Shown here: positions 44,501-52,259 of the stretch, piece by piece | Layout of the letters: each line of letters begins with the position of its first letter | How positions within the stretch are numbered: the first letter of the stretch is position 1 | NCBI RefSeq assembly: GCF_016881405.1 | Contig: NZ_WOFE01000010.1 | Coordinates: forward strand, 1-64,000 | Direction: 5' to 3' | Length of the DNA stretch: 64,000 nt | Source of the DNA: Deefgea chitinilytica | Lineage (GTDB): Bacteria; Pseudomonadota; Gammaproteobacteria; Burkholderiales; Chitinibacteraceae | Translations under genes and position numbers: made by a program | Notes under the pieces: model-generated | Database searches by the model: none | The model's input: the letters and a program-made list of their open reading frames with translations, nothing else | What the model was told of the DNA's origin: nothing

Positions 44501-44560
44501 TTTGTTGATGACTTGGTGCAGTGGGTGATGAAACTGGGGAAGAAAAAACAGCTTAGCTAA
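41504..44560 (+). CDS. RND efflux pump, inner-membrane subunit (HAE1 type)
   Basis: The 1018-residue pump has 12 membrane segments in two halves. It shows the N-terminal WSIKNPIPAIMLFVLLSL, a large periplasmic porter domain, SLALVVGILVDDAIVEIENI (the proton-relay helix with adjacent Asp residues), and the matching second half (IGLVMLMGIAAKNSILLVEY, PIVMTTIAMGAGMLPIA). It uses the proton gradient to expel hydrophobic compounds. AAGGACT is the ribosome site. Length agrees with drug-type rather than metal-type pumps; the substrate is unknown. Confidence 0.94.
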   Translation: MNFSAWSIKNPIPAIMLFVLLSLGGVMSFHKMKVQDFPDIELPMVTVTAVLDGAAPAQLETEVARKLENSVSALQGVKHVYSNISDGVVSMTVEFVLEKSINDAVDDVRNAVSNVRSELPADLKDPVIGKVEFSGVPFLVYTVADPQLDEEQLSWLVDNKITRVIRAIPGVGQVARVGGVTRQVRIELDPERMAALGVSSSDISRQLARTQRDASGGRADLGGAEQALRTIATVQSTAELAKTELALSDGRRIRLDQIATIEDTIAERRSIAQLDGKPVVGFEITRSRGAGETEVAAAVRDALAKLKQENPGLVLTNAYDMAAPVQEEFDGSMGLLYEGALLAVIVVWFFLRDWRATLVSAAALPLSILPTFIGMYLFGFTLNTVTLLSLALVVGILVDDAIVEIENIVRHLRMGKTPYQAAMEAADEIGMAVIATTLALVAVFLPTAFMSGIPGKFFHPFGWTAAMAVLASLLVARLLTPMMAAYLLKPIVGTEKEGKLKEKYLACAAWCLNHRKTTAFLSLVFFVGALALVPLLPKGFVPPDDRSQTLVKIELPPGATLQETFAAADQARLILAKNPYITRIYTAVGDGKAGSDPFAGGSSGVNKANLTLTLAPREERSQKKTEIERDLRIALQAIPGARVTVGLGQSGEKLQMIVKSDDPDALMFAAKAIEQDLRTLQGVGAITSSASLVRPELIIRPDMSRAADMGVTAVAIADTIRIATVGDFDTALAKLNLPERQVPIVVRLPDSFRTDLEQIKRLRVPSSYGEVMLGQVADIEIASGPSLISRYDRARNVIFDVELNGRPLGEVSAEADQLPSLKNLPSGVTRAEFGDAEEMVKLFASFGLAMLTGVLCIYMVLVLLFRQFMQPVTILFALLLSFPGAFLALFIAQSSFSMPSLIGLVMLMGIAAKNSILLVEYAIVARRDGMSRFDALMDAGRKRARPIVMTTIAMGAGMLPIAAGWGVDSSFRAPMAIAVIGGLITSTFLSLLVIPVVFTFVDDLVQWVMKLGKKKQLS

Positions 44561-44562
44561 TA

Positions 44563-44626
44563 GGTATTGCTTACTAAGATAAACAAAGCCTTGCTTAGGG
44601 GGTGATACCTGAAGCAAGGCTTTTTA
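44563..44626 (+). terminator. terminator nested in a REP-like repeat (copy h)
   Basis: A REP-like copy starts GGTATTGCTTACTAAG at 44563 and ends GGTGATACC at 44609. Overlapping it, AAAGCCTTGCTT (44585-44596) pairs with GAAGCAAGGCTTT (44611-44623), followed by TTATATTTTT, giving the terminator of the efflux operon. Confidence 0.75.
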
Positions 44627-44645
44627 TATTTTTGCGGCGTAGCTA

Positions 44646-44665
44646 CGAATAGCGCAGCGTATTCG
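44646..44665. repeat. palindromic motif, variant of the 22560 repeat
   Basis: CGAATAGCGCAGCGTATTCG differs from the 22560 motif in a few paired positions, so complementarity is kept. A partner GACGCTGCGTAGC lies at about 44700, followed by CCGATTAGG...CCAATCGG. Confidence 0.5.
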
Positions 44666-44748
44666 TACGTATGCCGCCGTTGAAATTACATATTTGTGCG
44701 ACGCTGCGTAGCTTCCGATTAGGTAACGCCAATCGGAAGTTATGGTGT

Positions 44749-44797
44749 GATGTATATCCTTCTAAGCTTTGCTGGGTAAGTTTTATATGGATATACC
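44749..44797. repeat. REP-like hairpin (copy i, reverse orientation)
   Basis: It begins GATGTATATCC and ends GGATATACC; the ends pair. Located between the efflux operon and the convergent transaldolase gene. Confidence 0.6.
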
Positions 44798-44800
44798 AAT

Positions 44801-44827
44801 AAAAAACCCCGCTATAAAGCGGGGCTG
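44801..44827 (-). terminator. terminator after tal
   Basis: On the minus strand CCCCGCTTTATAGCGGGG is followed by TTTTTTATTGG. Confidence 0.9.
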
Positions 44828-44846
44828 AGTTGATGCAGAATACGTT

Positions 44847-45929
44847 TTATTTAGTCAATTCAAGCAATTTGTCGAATGCTTCGTCAAATTGTTTTAAGCC
44901 TTCTTGCTGCAATTGTTCGCCAGCCAAATTGTAGTTGATGCCCAAGTTGCGTACTGCTACCAAGGTCGCAACCGCTTCTGCCGCGCCAGTTTCTAATGTC
45001 GCAGCGGCTTTACCGTGGTCACGGAATAGCGCCAGCGTTGCATCAGGAACGGTATTTACGGTTTCTGGTCCGATCAATTCTTCAACGTACATCACGTCGT
45101 TGTAGGCTTTGTTTTTCGTGCCAGTAGAGGCCCACAATAGGCGTTGTGGATGTGCGCCCAATGCTTTCAATGCAGCGAAACGGCTACCGTGGAACAAGGT
45201 TTTGTAATGTTGTTGGTACGCTACTTTGACAAATGACAGCGCCACTTTGCCGCGCAATGCCAATGCTTCTGGTGTGCCAATCGCTTCCAATTGTGGATCG
45301 ATCAAGCTATCCACACGTGACAAGAAGACCGATGCCACTGCGTGTACGCGATCCACTGGCAAGCCCGCAGCTGCGCGTGCTTCCAGACCGCGGATGTAAG
45401 CGGTCAAGATGTTGTCGACGTGAGTCAAGTTGAACATCAAAGTCACGTTCACGTTGATGCCTGAAGTGATCAATTCTTCGAAGGCAATCACGCCAGCTGG
45501 CGTTGCTGGGACTTTAATCATCAAGTTTGGACGATTAATTTCTGCCCACAGACGTTTGGCATTATCAATCGTGCCTTTCGCGTCGTTCGCTAGCGTTGGC
45601 GATACTTCCAAGCTCACGTAGCCGTCAACACCGTTGGTTTCGTCGTAGATGGAGCGAGTGAGGTCGCAAGTGGCTTGAATGTCCGGCACCACCAAAGCTT
45701 CGTAGCGTTGTTCTGCAGTCAAGTCTTGTTTTTTCAGTTCTGCCAAGTCGCCAGTGTAAAGCGGGTCAGAAGAGATTGATTTGTAGAAAATCGCTGGATT
45801 TGAAGTCACGCCAGCAATGGCGTCTTCTTTCAGAATTTTTGCCAGCTCACCCGAAGCGATGAGGCCGCGCGAAAGATTGTCCAACCAGATGCTTTGACCG
45901 AAAGGTTTAATTGCCGCAATTTTGCTCAT
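44847..45929 (-). CDS. tal: transaldolase
   Basis: The 360-residue enzyme of the pentose phosphate pathway moves a dihydroxyacetone unit between sugar phosphates. It has IAGVTSNPAIFYKSI, DGYVSLEVSPTLANDA, the Schiff-base lysine in NLMIKVPATPAGV, NVTLMFNLTHVDNI and LLWASTGTKNKAYND. Its length fits the longer two-lobed bacterial subfamily rather than TalB of E. coli. ATG 45929 opens MSKIAAIKPFGQS. It is monocistronic. Confidence 0.94.
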   Translation of the reverse strand: MSKIAAIKPFGQSIWLDNLSRGLIASGELAKILKEDAIAGVTSNPAIFYKSISSDPLYTGDLAELKKQDLTAEQRYEALVVPDIQATCDLTRSIYDETNGVDGYVSLEVSPTLANDAKGTIDNAKRLWAEINRPNLMIKVPATPAGVIAFEELITSGINVNVTLMFNLTHVDNILTAYIRGLEARAAAGLPVDRVHAVASVFLSRVDSLIDPQLEAIGTPEALALRGKVALSFVKVAYQQHYKTLFHGSRFAALKALGAHPQRLLWASTGTKNKAYNDVMYVEELIGPETVNTVPDATLALFRDHGKAAATLETGAAEAVATLVAVRNLGINYNLAGEQLQQEGLKQFDEAFDKLLELTK

Positions 45930-45999
45930 AGTTTCATACGCCTGTGTGAGTGGGTAATAAATGATCTTGGGGCATTATGTATCAACATCAAGGGTGCAG

Positions 46000-46017
46000 G
46001 TTTGTGTTTGCACAAAC
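46000..46017. promoter_or_regulatory. short inverted repeat upstream of tal
   Basis: GTTTGTG-TTTG-CACAAAC, perfect 7-bp arms, about 70 bases before the tal start. It could be an operator or a chance hairpin. Confidence 0.3.
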
Positions 46018-46062
46018 TGTCGTGATTTCTGCCCCACGTCTATGCCCAGTATGATGGCATAA

Positions 46063-46096
46063 AAAAACACGAAGGCGTTTGCGATTCGTGTTTTTG
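46063..46096 (-). terminator. terminator after phoR
   Basis: On the minus strand AAAAACACGAA pairs with TTCGTGTTTTT and is followed by more T residues. Confidence 0.82.
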
Positions 46097-46116
46097 TGAG
46101 GATTGAAGATTGGCAT

Positions 46117-47403
46117 TTATTCCAAAATCCGTGGTGCGGGGAATTTGACGGCAAATTCAGTGCCTTCACCAAGCCGCGATTCCACCGCCATCGTGGCTTG
46201 GTGGCGATTTAGAATGTGCTTCACAATCGCCAAGCCTAGACCAGTGCCGCCAGTGCTGCGTGAGCGACCGCGATCGACGCGGTAGAAGCGCTCGGTCAGC
46301 CGTGGCACATGCTCTGGTGCAATTCCGATGCCGGTGTCTTTGACGATAAAGCACACTTCATCACCGCGTTTTTGCCACGCCAAGCTAATACTGCCGCCAG
46401 CAGGCGTGTAGCGAACTGCATTAGAAACTAAATTACCGAGCGCAGAATGCAGCTCATCGTGGTTGCCGATTAAACGCTGGCGATCAATCGCGGCAATGCT
46501 AATGCTGTGCCGTCCTTGTGAAAGGCCTTCAGCTTCGATGCGTAGCAGTTGCATCATTTGTGGAATATCGACTTCTTCTTCTTTCAATTGCTGACCATTT
46601 TCCAGTCGCGACAGCGTGAGCAAATCGTCGACCAAACGCTGCATACGCTGCGTTTGTTCGTACATTAACTGCATGTGTTGATCGCGGGTTTTTTGGTCGA
46701 TGTCTGGAAGATCGATCATCGTTTCGATAAAACCGCCGACTACGGTCAGTGGCGTGCGCAACTCATGCGATACATTGGCGACAAAATCGCGATGTACCGT
46801 TTGTACTCGGTCGAGCTGGGTAATGTCGCGGCTGAGTAATAATTTGCGGGTTGAATCAAATGGCACCATTTGCACCGACAGCACTTGTTCTTGCGGGCGC
46901 ATGGTGCGTAGCGTGACCGGATGGCTAAAATCTTGCTCTTTCAAATATTCGCGTAATGCAGGGTGGCGCAATAGATTGGTAATTTGCTGACCGGAATCGG
47001 TTTTTCGGTTTAAGCCCAAATGAATTTGGCTGGCGGGATTACACCATTCAATCCGATCGTATTCATCCAAAATGACCACGCCGTCTGGGAGTGCTTCTGC
47101 GGCAGACAGAAAGCGATCCAGCGTATTCGCGAGACGATCTTTGGATTTTTGTTGAGTACGAATTTGTTCATACAATTGATCGAAAACATCTTGCCAGAGC
47201 ATAAAGCTACTGGGTACCGTGTTGATATCTGGCTTTTTGAGCCAAGTATTTAGGCGATTCAAATTAATTAAGTGATAGACCGTGGCGACGCCAAGCAGCG
47301 AGACGGCAAAGATTAATCCATCATTCGCACTACCAATCGCGCTAATAAATAGTGCGATCAATGCCAGCAAGGAATAAAAAAGAATCGAGCGTAGCCAAAA
47401 CAT
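46117..47403 (-). CDS. phoR: phosphate regulon sensor kinase PhoR
   Basis: The 428-residue kinase has two N-terminal membrane helices (SILFYSLLALIALFISAI, GLIFAVSLLGVATVYHL), a short linker, a PAS domain (ALPDGVVILDEYDRIEWCN), HisKA with FVANVSHELRTPLTV and an ATPase domain (DTGIGIAPEHVPRLTERFYR; STGGTGLGLAIVKHIL). It lacks a periplasmic domain, as usual for PhoR, and signals phosphate shortage through the Pst system. It lies behind phoB on the same strand, 194 bases apart. Confidence 0.94.
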   Translation of the reverse strand: MFWLRSILFYSLLALIALFISAIGSANDGLIFAVSLLGVATVYHLINLNRLNTWLKKPDINTVPSSFMLWQDVFDQLYEQIRTQQKSKDRLANTLDRFLSAAEALPDGVVILDEYDRIEWCNPASQIHLGLNRKTDSGQQITNLLRHPALREYLKEQDFSHPVTLRTMRPQEQVLSVQMVPFDSTRKLLLSRDITQLDRVQTVHRDFVANVSHELRTPLTVVGGFIETMIDLPDIDQKTRDQHMQLMYEQTQRMQRLVDDLLTLSRLENGQQLKEEEVDIPQMMQLLRIEAEGLSQGRHSISIAAIDRQRLIGNHDELHSALGNLVSNAVRYTPAGGSISLAWQKRGDEVCFIVKDTGIGIAPEHVPRLTERFYRVDRGRSRSTGGTGLGLAIVKHILNRHQATMAVESRLGEGTEFAVKFPAPRILE

Positions 47404-47597
47404 GGACGGCCTTTGGTGAAACGAAAAATAAACCCTGCTCTGTAATCAGACAAAAGTTCCCGCACTGCGTTGGTTCGCCGTGCGGTACAAATTGTACTCT
47501 CGTCGGCTTCACCACCTTGCGCGAAAACTGTTGGTCAGTGACTGATCAGCCGAAGTTTCCTTCGGCAGAGAGCAGGGAGGTATTGCGATACTGCAAA
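47404..47597. repeat. repeat-bearing gap between phoB and phoR
   Basis: phoB and phoR usually lie close together; here 194 bases intervene. They include GGTACAAATTGTACTCTCG and CACCTTGCGCGAAAACTGTT, resembling the repeat before aceA, and a GCCGAAG-TTTC-CTTCGGC hairpin (47549-47566). No gene was seen. Confidence 0.5.
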
Positions 47598-48284
47598 TTA
47601 ATTGACCGACAAACGATAACCAGAGCCGCGAATGGTTTGGATTAAATTATCATGCCCTGTGCTTTCTAATGATGAACGCAAACGGCGAATATGAACGTCA
47701 ACAGTGCGCTCTTCAACAAAAACATGGTCGCCCCACACTTGATCGAGCAAATGGGCGCGTGAATGCACGCGTTCTGGATGCGTCATAAAAAAATGCAGTA
47801 GGCGAAATTCTGTCGGCCCTAAATCAAGTGGCGCGGAATTACCAAATACCCGGTGGGTAACTGGGTCAAGACGCAGACCTTTGATTTCCACTGGATCATC
47901 AGTCACCTGTGGTGCGCGGCGACGCAGCACGGCTTTAATCCGTGCTTGCAGTTCACGCGGGCTAAAGGGCTTGGTGATGTAATCATCGGCGCCTGTTTCT
48001 AAGCCGACAATTTTATCTTGTTCGTCTGAACGCGCCGTGAGCATAATCAATGGAATCGACCGGGTGCGTTCATCGGCACGCAGCTTTTTGGCAAAATCAA
48101 TGCCAGTCATGCCAGGCAGCATCCAGTCAAGCAAAATCAAATCAGGCAAGGCGTTGCGCACGACGTTGCTTGCCGTCTCGGCAGAATCGGCACGAATGAT
48201 ATGATGACCTGCTTGAGACAGATTAAAAGCGATCAGCTCTTGAATTGCAGGTTCGTCTTCAACCAATAAAATGGTGGCTGCCAT
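47598..48284 (-). CDS. phoB: phosphate regulon response regulator PhoB
   Basis: The 228-residue OmpR-family regulator has a receiver domain (ILLVEDEPAIQELI; Asp53 in LILLDWMLPGMTG; MLTAR; K in YITKPFSPREL) and a winged helix (EFRLLHFFMTHPERVHSRAH, FVEERTVDVHIRRLRSSLE). It activates phosphate-starvation genes. ATG 48284 has an AGGAA ribosome site; the frame is open to 48311. I did not find a convincing Pho box in the 250 bases upstream. Confidence 0.95.
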   Translation of the reverse strand: MAATILLVEDEPAIQELIAFNLSQAGHHIIRADSAETASNVVRNALPDLILLDWMLPGMTGIDFAKKLRADERTRSIPLIMLTARSDEQDKIVGLETGADDYITKPFSPRELQARIKAVLRRRAPQVTDDPVEIKGLRLDPVTHRVFGNSAPLDLGPTEFRLLHFFMTHPERVHSRAHLLDQVWGDHVFVEERTVDVHIRRLRSSLESTGHDNLIQTIRGSGYRLSVN

Positions 48285-48570
48285 GGAGTGTTCCTCGCGG
48301 AAAAAGTTCAATTATTTTGTTGCGAGAATAAGGCTTTATTGTGAACGTTGTATTACAAGTCTACAGCGTTCCGATATTTATTTTCAATTACTGTAAATAA
48401 ATGCCGTGTGAATAGGCTAGGGTATGGTTCAAATCGGTGAGGCAGCGGCCTTTGATGGCTCCGTCACGAAGCCGTGAGCCGCCGACTTCTATGATCTGCT
48501 TAGCGCAGAAGCTACGAAGCCACTGCAAAGCAGGGTATTATGTGATCTTTGATGATTGCCAGAGTGCGCC

Positions 48571-48948
48571 ATGGCCGGTTTATTACCCACCACCCCGCAG
48601 CCGACAGAAATCAAGCTGCATCAAAAATCGAAAATTTTAGAAGTCGCCTACGCCGATGGCGCGCAATTTCAATTGCCTTGTGAATTTTTGCGCGTCTCTA
48701 GCCCATCTGCCGAAGTCCGTGGTCACGGCGTTGGCAATGAAGTGCTACAAGTGGGTAAAGCTAACGTCAATATTATTGCAGTTGAGCCAGTGGGCAACTA
48801 CGCAGTCAAGCTAGTATTTGATGATGGGCATGATTCTGGCTTGTTTTCATGGGAATACCTCTATGAATTGGGGCGTGACTATGATGTGCTTTGGGCTAAC
48901 TATTTAGCACAACTTGCCGCCGCTGGCGCTTCGCGCGAAGCGAAGTAA
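48571..48948 (+). CDS. DUF971 protein (gamma-butyrobetaine hydroxylase-like N-terminal domain)
   Basis: The protein of about 125 residues has the DUF971 pattern: TEIKLHQKSKILEVAYADGA, FQLPCEFLRVSSPSAEVRGH, then GNYAVKLVFDDGHDSGLFSW and EYLYELGRD. This small domain binds metal in relatives and recurs directly upstream of ubiE in many betaproteobacteria, suggesting a quinone- or iron-related role; function is not established. The ATG at 48571 is chosen over a TTG at 48556. Confidence 0.82.
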   Translation: MAGLLPTTPQPTEIKLHQKSKILEVAYADGAQFQLPCEFLRVSSPSAEVRGHGVGNEVLQVGKANVNIIAVEPVGNYAVKLVFDDGHDSGLFSWEYLYELGRDYDVLWANYLAQLAAAGASREAK

Positions 48949-49057
48949 TTATTTGCAAGTATGTGCTGCTAGATATTGAAAAATAAATGTTGCAAAGAGA
49001 TACCCGTTCAGTTGATATGTAGCATGATTGAACGAAGACCCTAGATAAAAGGATGTC

Positions 49058-49804
49058 ATGATGAGCGAGCAAGATCAATCCACGCATTTCGGCTTTAAAA
49101 CGGTCAATGAATCCGAAAAAGCGCAAAAAGTCGCCGAAGTGTTTCATTCCGTGGCGCAAAAATACGACGTCATGAATGACCTGATGTCAGGCGGTCTGCA
49201 CCGCGCTTGGAAATTCTTCACCATTGAAACCAGCGGCGCGAAAGCTGGCGATAAAATTCTGGATATCGCTGGTGGTACTGGCGATTTATCGAAAGCGTTT
49301 GCGAAAAAAGTTGGGAAAACAGGTCAAGTTTGGCTGACTGATATTAATAGCTCGATGCTTGGGGTGGGTCGTGATCGTTTAATGGATCAAGGCTTTGCTT
49401 TGCCAGTGGCGCAGTGCGATGCTGAAAAACTACCGTTTCCCGACAATTACTTTAATATCGTTTCGGTGGCGTTTGGCCTACGCAATATGACGCACAAAGA
49501 CGCGGCACTGAAAGAAATGCATCGGGTGTTGAAACCGGGAGGTCGCTTGCTGGTGTTGGAGTTTTCGAAAGTATGGGCACCACTCAAGCCCGCGTATGAT
49601 TTGTACTCGTTCAAACTGCTGCCGCTCATGGGCAAATTGGTCGCCAATGACGCCGATTCATATCAATATTTGGCCGAATCGATTCGTATGCATCCAGACC
49701 AAGAAACGCTGAAACAAATGATGCTCGACGCCGGCTTTGGCCGCGCTGACTTTCATAATTTGACCGGTGGTGTGGTGGCTTTGCATAAAGGTACGAAGTT
49801 TTAA
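49058..49804 (+). CDS. ubiE: ubiquinone/menaquinone C-methyltransferase UbiE
   Basis: The 248-residue SAM-dependent methyltransferase has [20 protein letters not shown], the SAM loop [29 protein letters not shown] and [20 protein letters not shown]. It performs C-methylation in ubiquinone synthesis. Two adjacent ATGs (49058, 49061) share a GGAT ribosome site. It is followed by ubiJ and ubiB, the classic order. Confidence 0.96.
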   Translation: MMSEQDQSTHFGFKTVNESEKAQKVAEVFHSVAQKYDVMNDLMSGGLHRAWKFFTIETSGAKAGDKILDIAGGTGDLSKAFAKKVGKTGQVWLTDINSSMLGVGRDRLMDQGFALPVAQCDAEKLPFPDNYFNIVSVAFGLRNMTHKDAALKEMHRVLKPGGRLLVLEFSKVWAPLKPAYDLYSFKLLPLMGKLVANDADSYQYLAESIRMHPDQETLKQMMLDAGFGRADFHNLTGGVVALHKGTKF

Positions 49805-49808
49805 TCTT

Positions 49809-49857
49809 GGGTATTGGTTTGTAGTCTTTCATAATCAATGACTGTCTGTGTATACCC
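49809..49857. repeat. REP-like 49-bp hairpin (copy j)
   Basis: GGGTATTGG at the left and TGTATACCC at the right pair; AGTCTTTCAT and ATGACT pair inside. It stands between ubiE and ubiJ. Confidence 0.65.
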
Positions 49858-49889
49858 ATGGATCGTCTGATGGCTCAACGAGGTGCTGC

Positions 49890-50450
49890 ATGCTGCTAGC
49901 TGGCATTTTGAATCACTTATTGGCGCAAGCGCCTGCTTTGCAGGCTGAGTTGGCTGACTTGCGTGGCCGTACCGTGCGTTTGGAGTTGCCGATTGCTGCT
50001 GCGGTCGTGGTCGTGACTGAGGATGGTTTGCTGGCTGAGTCGCATGCGCCAGCGGAAGCCACACTCAGCATGCCGGCGCGGTTTTTTGTTACACGTTTTA
50101 CCGATCGGCAAGCGGCTTCGCGCCAAGTCAGAATTAGTGGCGATGCCGAGTTAGCTGGCAAGGTCGGCAATGTATTGGCGGGCTTGCAATGGGATGCGGC
50201 CGAGGATTTATCGCTGTTGATCGGCGATATTCTGGCGCATCGTGTCAGCCGTGTCGCGGCCAGTTTGCTCGAAGCTCCCAAAGAAATGGGGCAGCGGATG
50301 GCGGTTTCGGTGGTGGAATATGTGCGCGATGAGCGAAAAATCTTGCCACAAAAACATCACGTCACCGAGTTTTGCGATCAAGTCGACACGCTGCGCGACG
50401 ATATCGCGCGGCTAGAAAAACGCTTGCAACGCTTGGAGCAGGTCGTTTAG
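49890..50450 (+). CDS. ubiJ: ubiquinone biosynthesis accessory factor UbiJ (SCP2 domain)
   Basis: The 186-residue protein has an N-terminal SCP2-type lipid-binding domain (LAGILNHLLAQAPALQAELA, RLELPIAAAVVVVTEDGLL) and a C-terminal helical tail with a coiled coil (DQVDTLRDDIARLEKRLQRLE). UbiJ binds lipid intermediates in the cytosolic Ubi complex. ATG 49890 follows GAGGTG; the frame is open to 49848 but overlaps the hairpin. Confidence 0.88.
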   Translation: MLLAGILNHLLAQAPALQAELADLRGRTVRLELPIAAAVVVVTEDGLLAESHAPAEATLSMPARFFVTRFTDRQAASRQVRISGDAELAGKVGNVLAGLQWDAAEDLSLLIGDILAHRVSRVAASLLEAPKEMGQRMAVSVVEYVRDERKILPQKHHVTEFCDQVDTLRDDIARLEKRLQRLEQVV

Positions 50451-50498
50451 TTTTTACCTTTGACGCTGGCGCGTTGCGGCCTTTTTCGGAAAATCTGG

Positions 50499-52028
50499 AT
50501 GTCTGTGTTTCGCTTTATCAAAATTGCTCATGTTGTAGTGCACTATGGCTTGGACGAGTTCTTGCTCGGCCATGAGCGCGTTCGGGGTTTGCGTGGACTG
50601 CTCAAAGTGCTGCTGTTTTGGCGCAAACTGGAGCAGCCGCGCGCCGTGCGTTTGCGTTTAGCACTGGAGTCTTTAGGGCCGATTTTCGTTAAGTTCGGTC
50701 AAGTGCTTTCCACGCGTCGCGATTTGATGCCACCGGATATCGCCGATGAACTGGCGCAACTGCAAGACAATGTTCCGCCGTTCCCTTCTGAGGTGGCAAT
50801 TGCGCAGATTGAGCGCAGCTTAGGCAAGTCAACTGCTGAATTATTCTGTGAATTTGATCCACAGCCCATTGCATCGGCCTCGGTCGCGCAAGTGCATCGA
50901 GCGCGTTTGCATCCAGTGGATGGTAAGGTTGGGCAGGCGGTAGCCGTTAAAGTACTGCGCCCCGGCATTTTGCCGATTATTGAAAGTGACTTAGCTTTGC
51001 TGAAAACCTTGGCGGTTTGTGTAGAGAAGTTATTTTCTGATGGCAAGCGCCTCAAGCCGCGCGAAGTGGTGGCTGAGTTTGACCGCTATCTACACGATGA
51101 ACTCGATTTAATGCACGAAGCGGCCAATGCCAGCCAATTACATCGTAATTTTTTGCATTCGGATCAGTTACTGATTCCCGAAGTGTATTACGACTTTTGC
51201 GCGCGCGAAGTGATGGTGATGCAGTGGATGGACGGCATTCCAATTGGTCGGATTGATGAGCTCAAAGCCGCCGGAATGGATTTGAAAAAGCTGTCGAAAT
51301 TTGGCGTTGAGATTTTCTTTACTCAAGTATTTCGCCATGGATTTTTCCACGCCGATATGCATCCGGGCAATATCTTGGTCGCTGCTGATAATAGGTATGT
51401 CGCGCTAGACTTTGGTATTGTTGGCTCGCTGAGCGATACGGATAAGCAGTATCTAGCGATTAATTTCTTGGCATTTTTCAACCGCGATTATCATCGCGTC
51501 GCCACCGCACACATTGAAAGCGGCTGGGTGCCCAAAGAAACGCGAGTGGAAGAGTTGGAAGCGGCGGTGCGCACCGTCTGTGAGCCGTTCTTTAATAAGC
51601 CTTTGAGCCAGATTTCCTTTGGTTTTGTGCTGCTGCGTTTATTTGAAACCTCACGCCGCTTTAATGTTGAAATTCAACCGCAATTGGTTTTATTGCAAAA
51701 AACATTGTTGAATATCGAAGGTCTAGGTCGGCAACTCGATCCTGATCTCGATCTTTGGCAAACCGCGATGCCATTTTTGCAGCGCTGGATGAATGAGCAA
51801 ATCGGTTGGCGTGGCTTACTCAGCACCTTGAAACATGAAGCGCCCCAGTGGGCGACGCTGTTGCCGACTTTGCCACGCAAACTCAATGAAGTTCTCAATC
51901 AAAATCATACTGAGCTATTGCTCGCTGGTTATAAAGGCCTGATGTGGGAGCAGAAAAAACGAAACCTATTATTGGCCGTGATTGCGTGTTTGTTAGCGGG
52001 ATTAGTAATGACTTTATGGCTCAAATAG
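50499..52028 (+). CDS. ubiB: ubiquinone biosynthesis protein kinase-like UbiB
   Basis: The 509-residue ABC1/ADCK atypical kinase has the KxGQ motif ([17 protein letters not shown]), the ExD motif ([13 protein letters not shown]), HADMHPGNI and DFGIVGSL, and C-terminal membrane helices ([19 protein letters not shown]). It is an ATPase needed for ubiquinone synthesis, probably by handling lipid precursors. ATG 50499 has a GGA site. It ends the ubi operon. Confidence 0.95.
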   Translation: MSVFRFIKIAHVVVHYGLDEFLLGHERVRGLRGLLKVLLFWRKLEQPRAVRLRLALESLGPIFVKFGQVLSTRRDLMPPDIADELAQLQDNVPPFPSEVAIAQIERSLGKSTAELFCEFDPQPIASASVAQVHRARLHPVDGKVGQAVAVKVLRPGILPIIESDLALLKTLAVCVEKLFSDGKRLKPREVVAEFDRYLHDELDLMHEAANASQLHRNFLHSDQLLIPEVYYDFCAREVMVMQWMDGIPIGRIDELKAAGMDLKKLSKFGVEIFFTQVFRHGFFHADMHPGNILVAADNRYVALDFGIVGSLSDTDKQYLAINFLAFFNRDYHRVATAHIESGWVPKETRVEELEAAVRTVCEPFFNKPLSQISFGFVLLRLFETSRRFNVEIQPQLVLLQKTLLNIEGLGRQLDPDLDLWQTAMPFLQRWMNEQIGWRGLLSTLKHEAPQWATLLPTLPRKLNEVLNQNHTELLLAGYKGLMWEQKKRNLLLAVIACLLAGLVMTLWLK

Positions 52029-52083
52029 TGAGTCGGTGACTGACTGAGCGGTGAAACTGAGTTCAGTCGGATATAAAATCAGA

Positions 52084-52118
52084 AAAAGCCACTTGGAGTA
52101 CAAGTGGCTTTTTTTTTC
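52084..52118 (+). terminator. terminator after ubiB
   Basis: AAAGCCACTTG-GAGTA-CAAGTGGCTTT followed by TTTTTTT. Confidence 0.92.
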
Positions 52119-52183
52119 GTGCTTCACTTTGATGCAACGCCCGACTGTCACTGTTTAGCTTGTTCTTTGTATGCCGATGGTCT

Positions 52184-52198
52184 TTATTACCGTAATAA
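52184..52198. promoter_or_regulatory. 15-bp palindrome ahead of the type I secretion operon
   Basis: TTATTAC-C-GTAATAA lies about 62 bases before the first gene, in a promoter-like position. The regulator is unknown. Confidence 0.4.
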
Positions 52199-52259
52199 GA
52201 TAGCCAGAGTGCTGTAAATAAAGGCTATGCAGGGAATTGAATGACATAGGAGTTATAAA

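Noticed and set aside
48285-48430. Pho box upstream of phoB
   Set aside because: CTGTAGACTTGTAAT on the minus strand is suggestive, but the repeats are not at the required 11-base spacing.
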